Source of the DNA: Filimonas sp.
Lineage (GTDB): Bacteria > Bacteroidota > Bacteroidia > Chitinophagales > Chitinophagaceae
Assembly: GCA_017306865.1 (NCBI GenBank)
Contig: JAFKHH010000013.1
Coordinates: 310,001-374,000 of the forward strand
Direction: 5' to 3'
DNA: 64,000 nucleotides
Of this stretch, positions 62,691 to 64,000 are shown one piece after another. Within the stretch, counting starts at the first letter, position 1, and each line of letters starts with the position of its first letter. The notes beneath the pieces are model-generated. The model saw only the letters and a list, made by a program, of their open reading frames with translations. It ran no database searches and was not told the origin of the DNA. The position numbers were made by a program, and so were the translations under genes.

Positions 62691-63368
62691 TTATAACTCA
62701 ATCGTTTCTCCAACGGCAGGCAATAATAAGGCTTTACCGGCAGACGCGAAATCAGCTTTTGCTTTTTCCGTATCAATCTTTATTGGAGGGAAAGTGTCAT
62801 AATGCACTCCCACCACTTTATTACACTTGATGAAATCGGCTGCAAATAATGCATCAGTTGGGTCCATTGTAAAGTTGCCGCCAATTGGTAAGACTGCAAA
62901 ATCAAGTTTTGCCCAAAGTGGGATTAGTTGCATATCCATATTCAGGGCAGTATCGCCCGCGTAGTAAAAATTCTTTTCCGGGGTGGTAAAGAGAAAACCC
63001 ATCGGGTTGCCGCCATTTGCGCCATCTGGAAAAGAAGAGGAGTGTACAGCATTTACACCTCTTACACTACCAAAATCGAACGGGATTGGACCGCCGTGGT
63101 TCATACCATGCGTTTTTTCCACTCCGTGACTGTTTAGCCAGCCAGTTACTTCTGCTGCGCCTACACATAGCGCCCCAGTCCTTTTTGCGATGCTCACCAG
63201 GTCACTTACGTGGTCGCCGTGGGCGTGGGAGACAAAAATATAGTCAGCCTCTACCGTAGCAGGATCAGTAGTAGCAGCGGGGTTGCCGGTAAAAAAAGGA
63301 TCGAACAGGATCTTTTTTCCGCCAAACTCTACTGAAAATGTTGCGTGTCCGTAAAATGTCAATTTCAT
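62691..63368 (-). CDS. UPF0173 metal-dependent hydrolase (MBL fold)
   Basis: 225 aa metallo-beta-lactamase-fold protein. Motifs: FYGHATF, LFDPFFTGNP, SHAHGDHVSD (HxHxDH), HGMNHGG, YYAGDTALN, and GGNFTMDPTDA. UPF0173 members are broad hydrolases with no settled substrate. Confidence 0.93.
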   Translation of the reverse strand: MKLTFYGHATFSVEFGGKKILFDPFFTGNPAATTDPATVEADYIFVSHAHGDHVSDLVSIAKRTGALCVGAAEVTGWLNSHGVEKTHGMNHGGPIPFDFGSVRGVNAVHSSSFPDGANGGNPMGFLFTTPEKNFYYAGDTALNMDMQLIPLWAKLDFAVLPIGGNFTMDPTDALFAADFIKCNKVVGVHYDTFPPIKIDTEKAKADFASAGKALLLPAVGETIEL

Positions 63369-63630
63369 AGCTGGAATTTTTTATCTCTGCGCAAAGGGCG
63401 ACAAAAATAATTTTTAACCGCCATTTTTCCGAAACAATATTTAAAGTAGCTGTTTTTTAACGCCTTAAAAACGAAAAGTAAACGAAGCCCGGCTGGCGGG
63501 AGAAAATAGCAGGTGGCAAATTTTACCGTTACGCCATCAATAAATGCCCGCTGTTTAACGTTGTGCATGTGAATTCTATACTATATCCCATTTTGCAACG
63601 GCTAATTGCCCGGTACGTAACAGTTTACAA

Positions 63631-64000
63631 ATGAACCAAAAAGAAAGTGTCACGATTGTTCCATACAAGCTTTCCATTCAAAAAGAGAATATTCGCCACC
63701 TGGCCAGCACGCTGACTGAAATAACGGGCGATCATTTCCTGTTTGAAAATGACCGGCTAAGCGTTCCGGCAACACAGGGAGAAGGGGGGATAGAATTCTA
63801 TGAATTAGGGAAAGGAGTAGTACTTGTGGTAATGAATTGTTGCTTCAGGAGAAAAATTACTTTTAAAAGGGAAATTGCCGCCGGGGCTCATTTTTTTTAT
63901 CTCGCGCTTAATTTTTCAGATAGTGGAGTAATGTTCAGGTCTGCAGGTACTGATGCTATGACGATAGGGAAAAGTATTTTTTCCTTTTCTGGTATTGGCA
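63631..64000 (+). CDS. AraC-family regulator, paralogue 3 (3' end outside window)
   Basis: The frame from this ATG is open to the right edge (123 codons). It starts MNQKESVTIVPYKLSIQKEN. The block HFLFENDRLSVPATQGEGGI, then FYELGKGVVLV, matches the N-terminal block of paralogues 1 and 2 (ELVLPEFYGEGKIKMYRL). The DNA-binding part is not in the window, so its AraC nature is inferred from that match. Confidence 0.6.
   Translation, partial: MNQKESVTIVPYKLSIQKENIRHLASTLTEITGDHFLFENDRLSVPATQGEGGIEFYELGKGVVLVVMNCCFRRKITFKREIAAGAHFFYLALNFSDSGVMFRSAGTDAMTIGKSIFSFSGIG

Overview
The window looks like a chromosomal segment of a Bacteroidota bacterium, most likely of the Chitinophagaceae or a close relative. 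The signs are a SusC/SusD pair with a GH92 mannosidase, a TonB-dependent receptor behind a TPP riboswitch, many lipoproteins, the parA-parB-DUF5683-dapB order, a HYC_CC_PP protein, and poor Shine-Dalgarno sites with AT-rich leaders. No rRNA, CRISPR, transposase or phage gene was seen. One tRNA (initiator Met) is present.

Layout. 1-7256: end of a polysaccharide-utilisation locus (SusC cut by the left edge, SusD, GH92). 7493-8203: a secreted BSP-type metallopeptidase-like protein. 8811-17318: a copper/silver resistance cluster (HYC_CC_PP protein, HMA protein, CusA split in two, TolC-type channel, two CusB-type adaptors). 17723-21502: DUF2252 protein, then an ECF sigma factor, zinc-finger anti-sigma factor and a secreted MsrB-MsrA fusion. 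21867-24456: TonB-dependent receptor under a TPP riboswitch. 24592-30924: GIN-domain protein, tRNA-fMet, Era, Der, two lipoproteins, VOC protein, CDP-alcohol phosphatidyltransferase. 31000-38443: candidate small RNA, AraC regulator, NTF2-like lipoprotein, GH43-like enzyme, DUF4954, GlmS. 38555-42116: GNAT, MgtE, SET protein, small membrane protein. 42447-47113: TetR-controlled EmrAB-TolC-type drug efflux operon. 47213-53086: bestrophin, ferredoxin reductase, GH18 chitinase, aconitase. 53410-55663: PspC plus two AraC-like regulators. 56020-63368: KdsA, threonine dehydrogenase, Rrf2 regulator, outer-membrane barrel, DapB, DUF5683, ParB, ParA, UPF0173 hydrolase. 63631 to the edge: start of a third AraC-like paralogue.

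The most striking property is the intergenic DNA. Nearly every gap is built from a few recurring non-coding sequence families in different orders and on both strands. I call them A (AAATTTGAGATTT type), B (CACAAAGG/CTTTGTG type), C (TTTAATTGTT/AACAATTAAAC type), D (AATCGTGAAT/ATTCACGATT type), E (GTACGATGTTAGATGTACG and AAGTACGAAGTAC type), F (GGGTTTATAAAG type), G (a roughly 150-bp element rich in CACATAG), H (AACCTGACAGGTCTT hairpins), M (a 148-bp element present twice), and several GC-rich REP-like hairpins. A family-C element separates the two halves of cusA, which suggests that at least some of these units move or are copied. No REP-associated transposase lies in the window, so any mobilising enzyme would be elsewhere.
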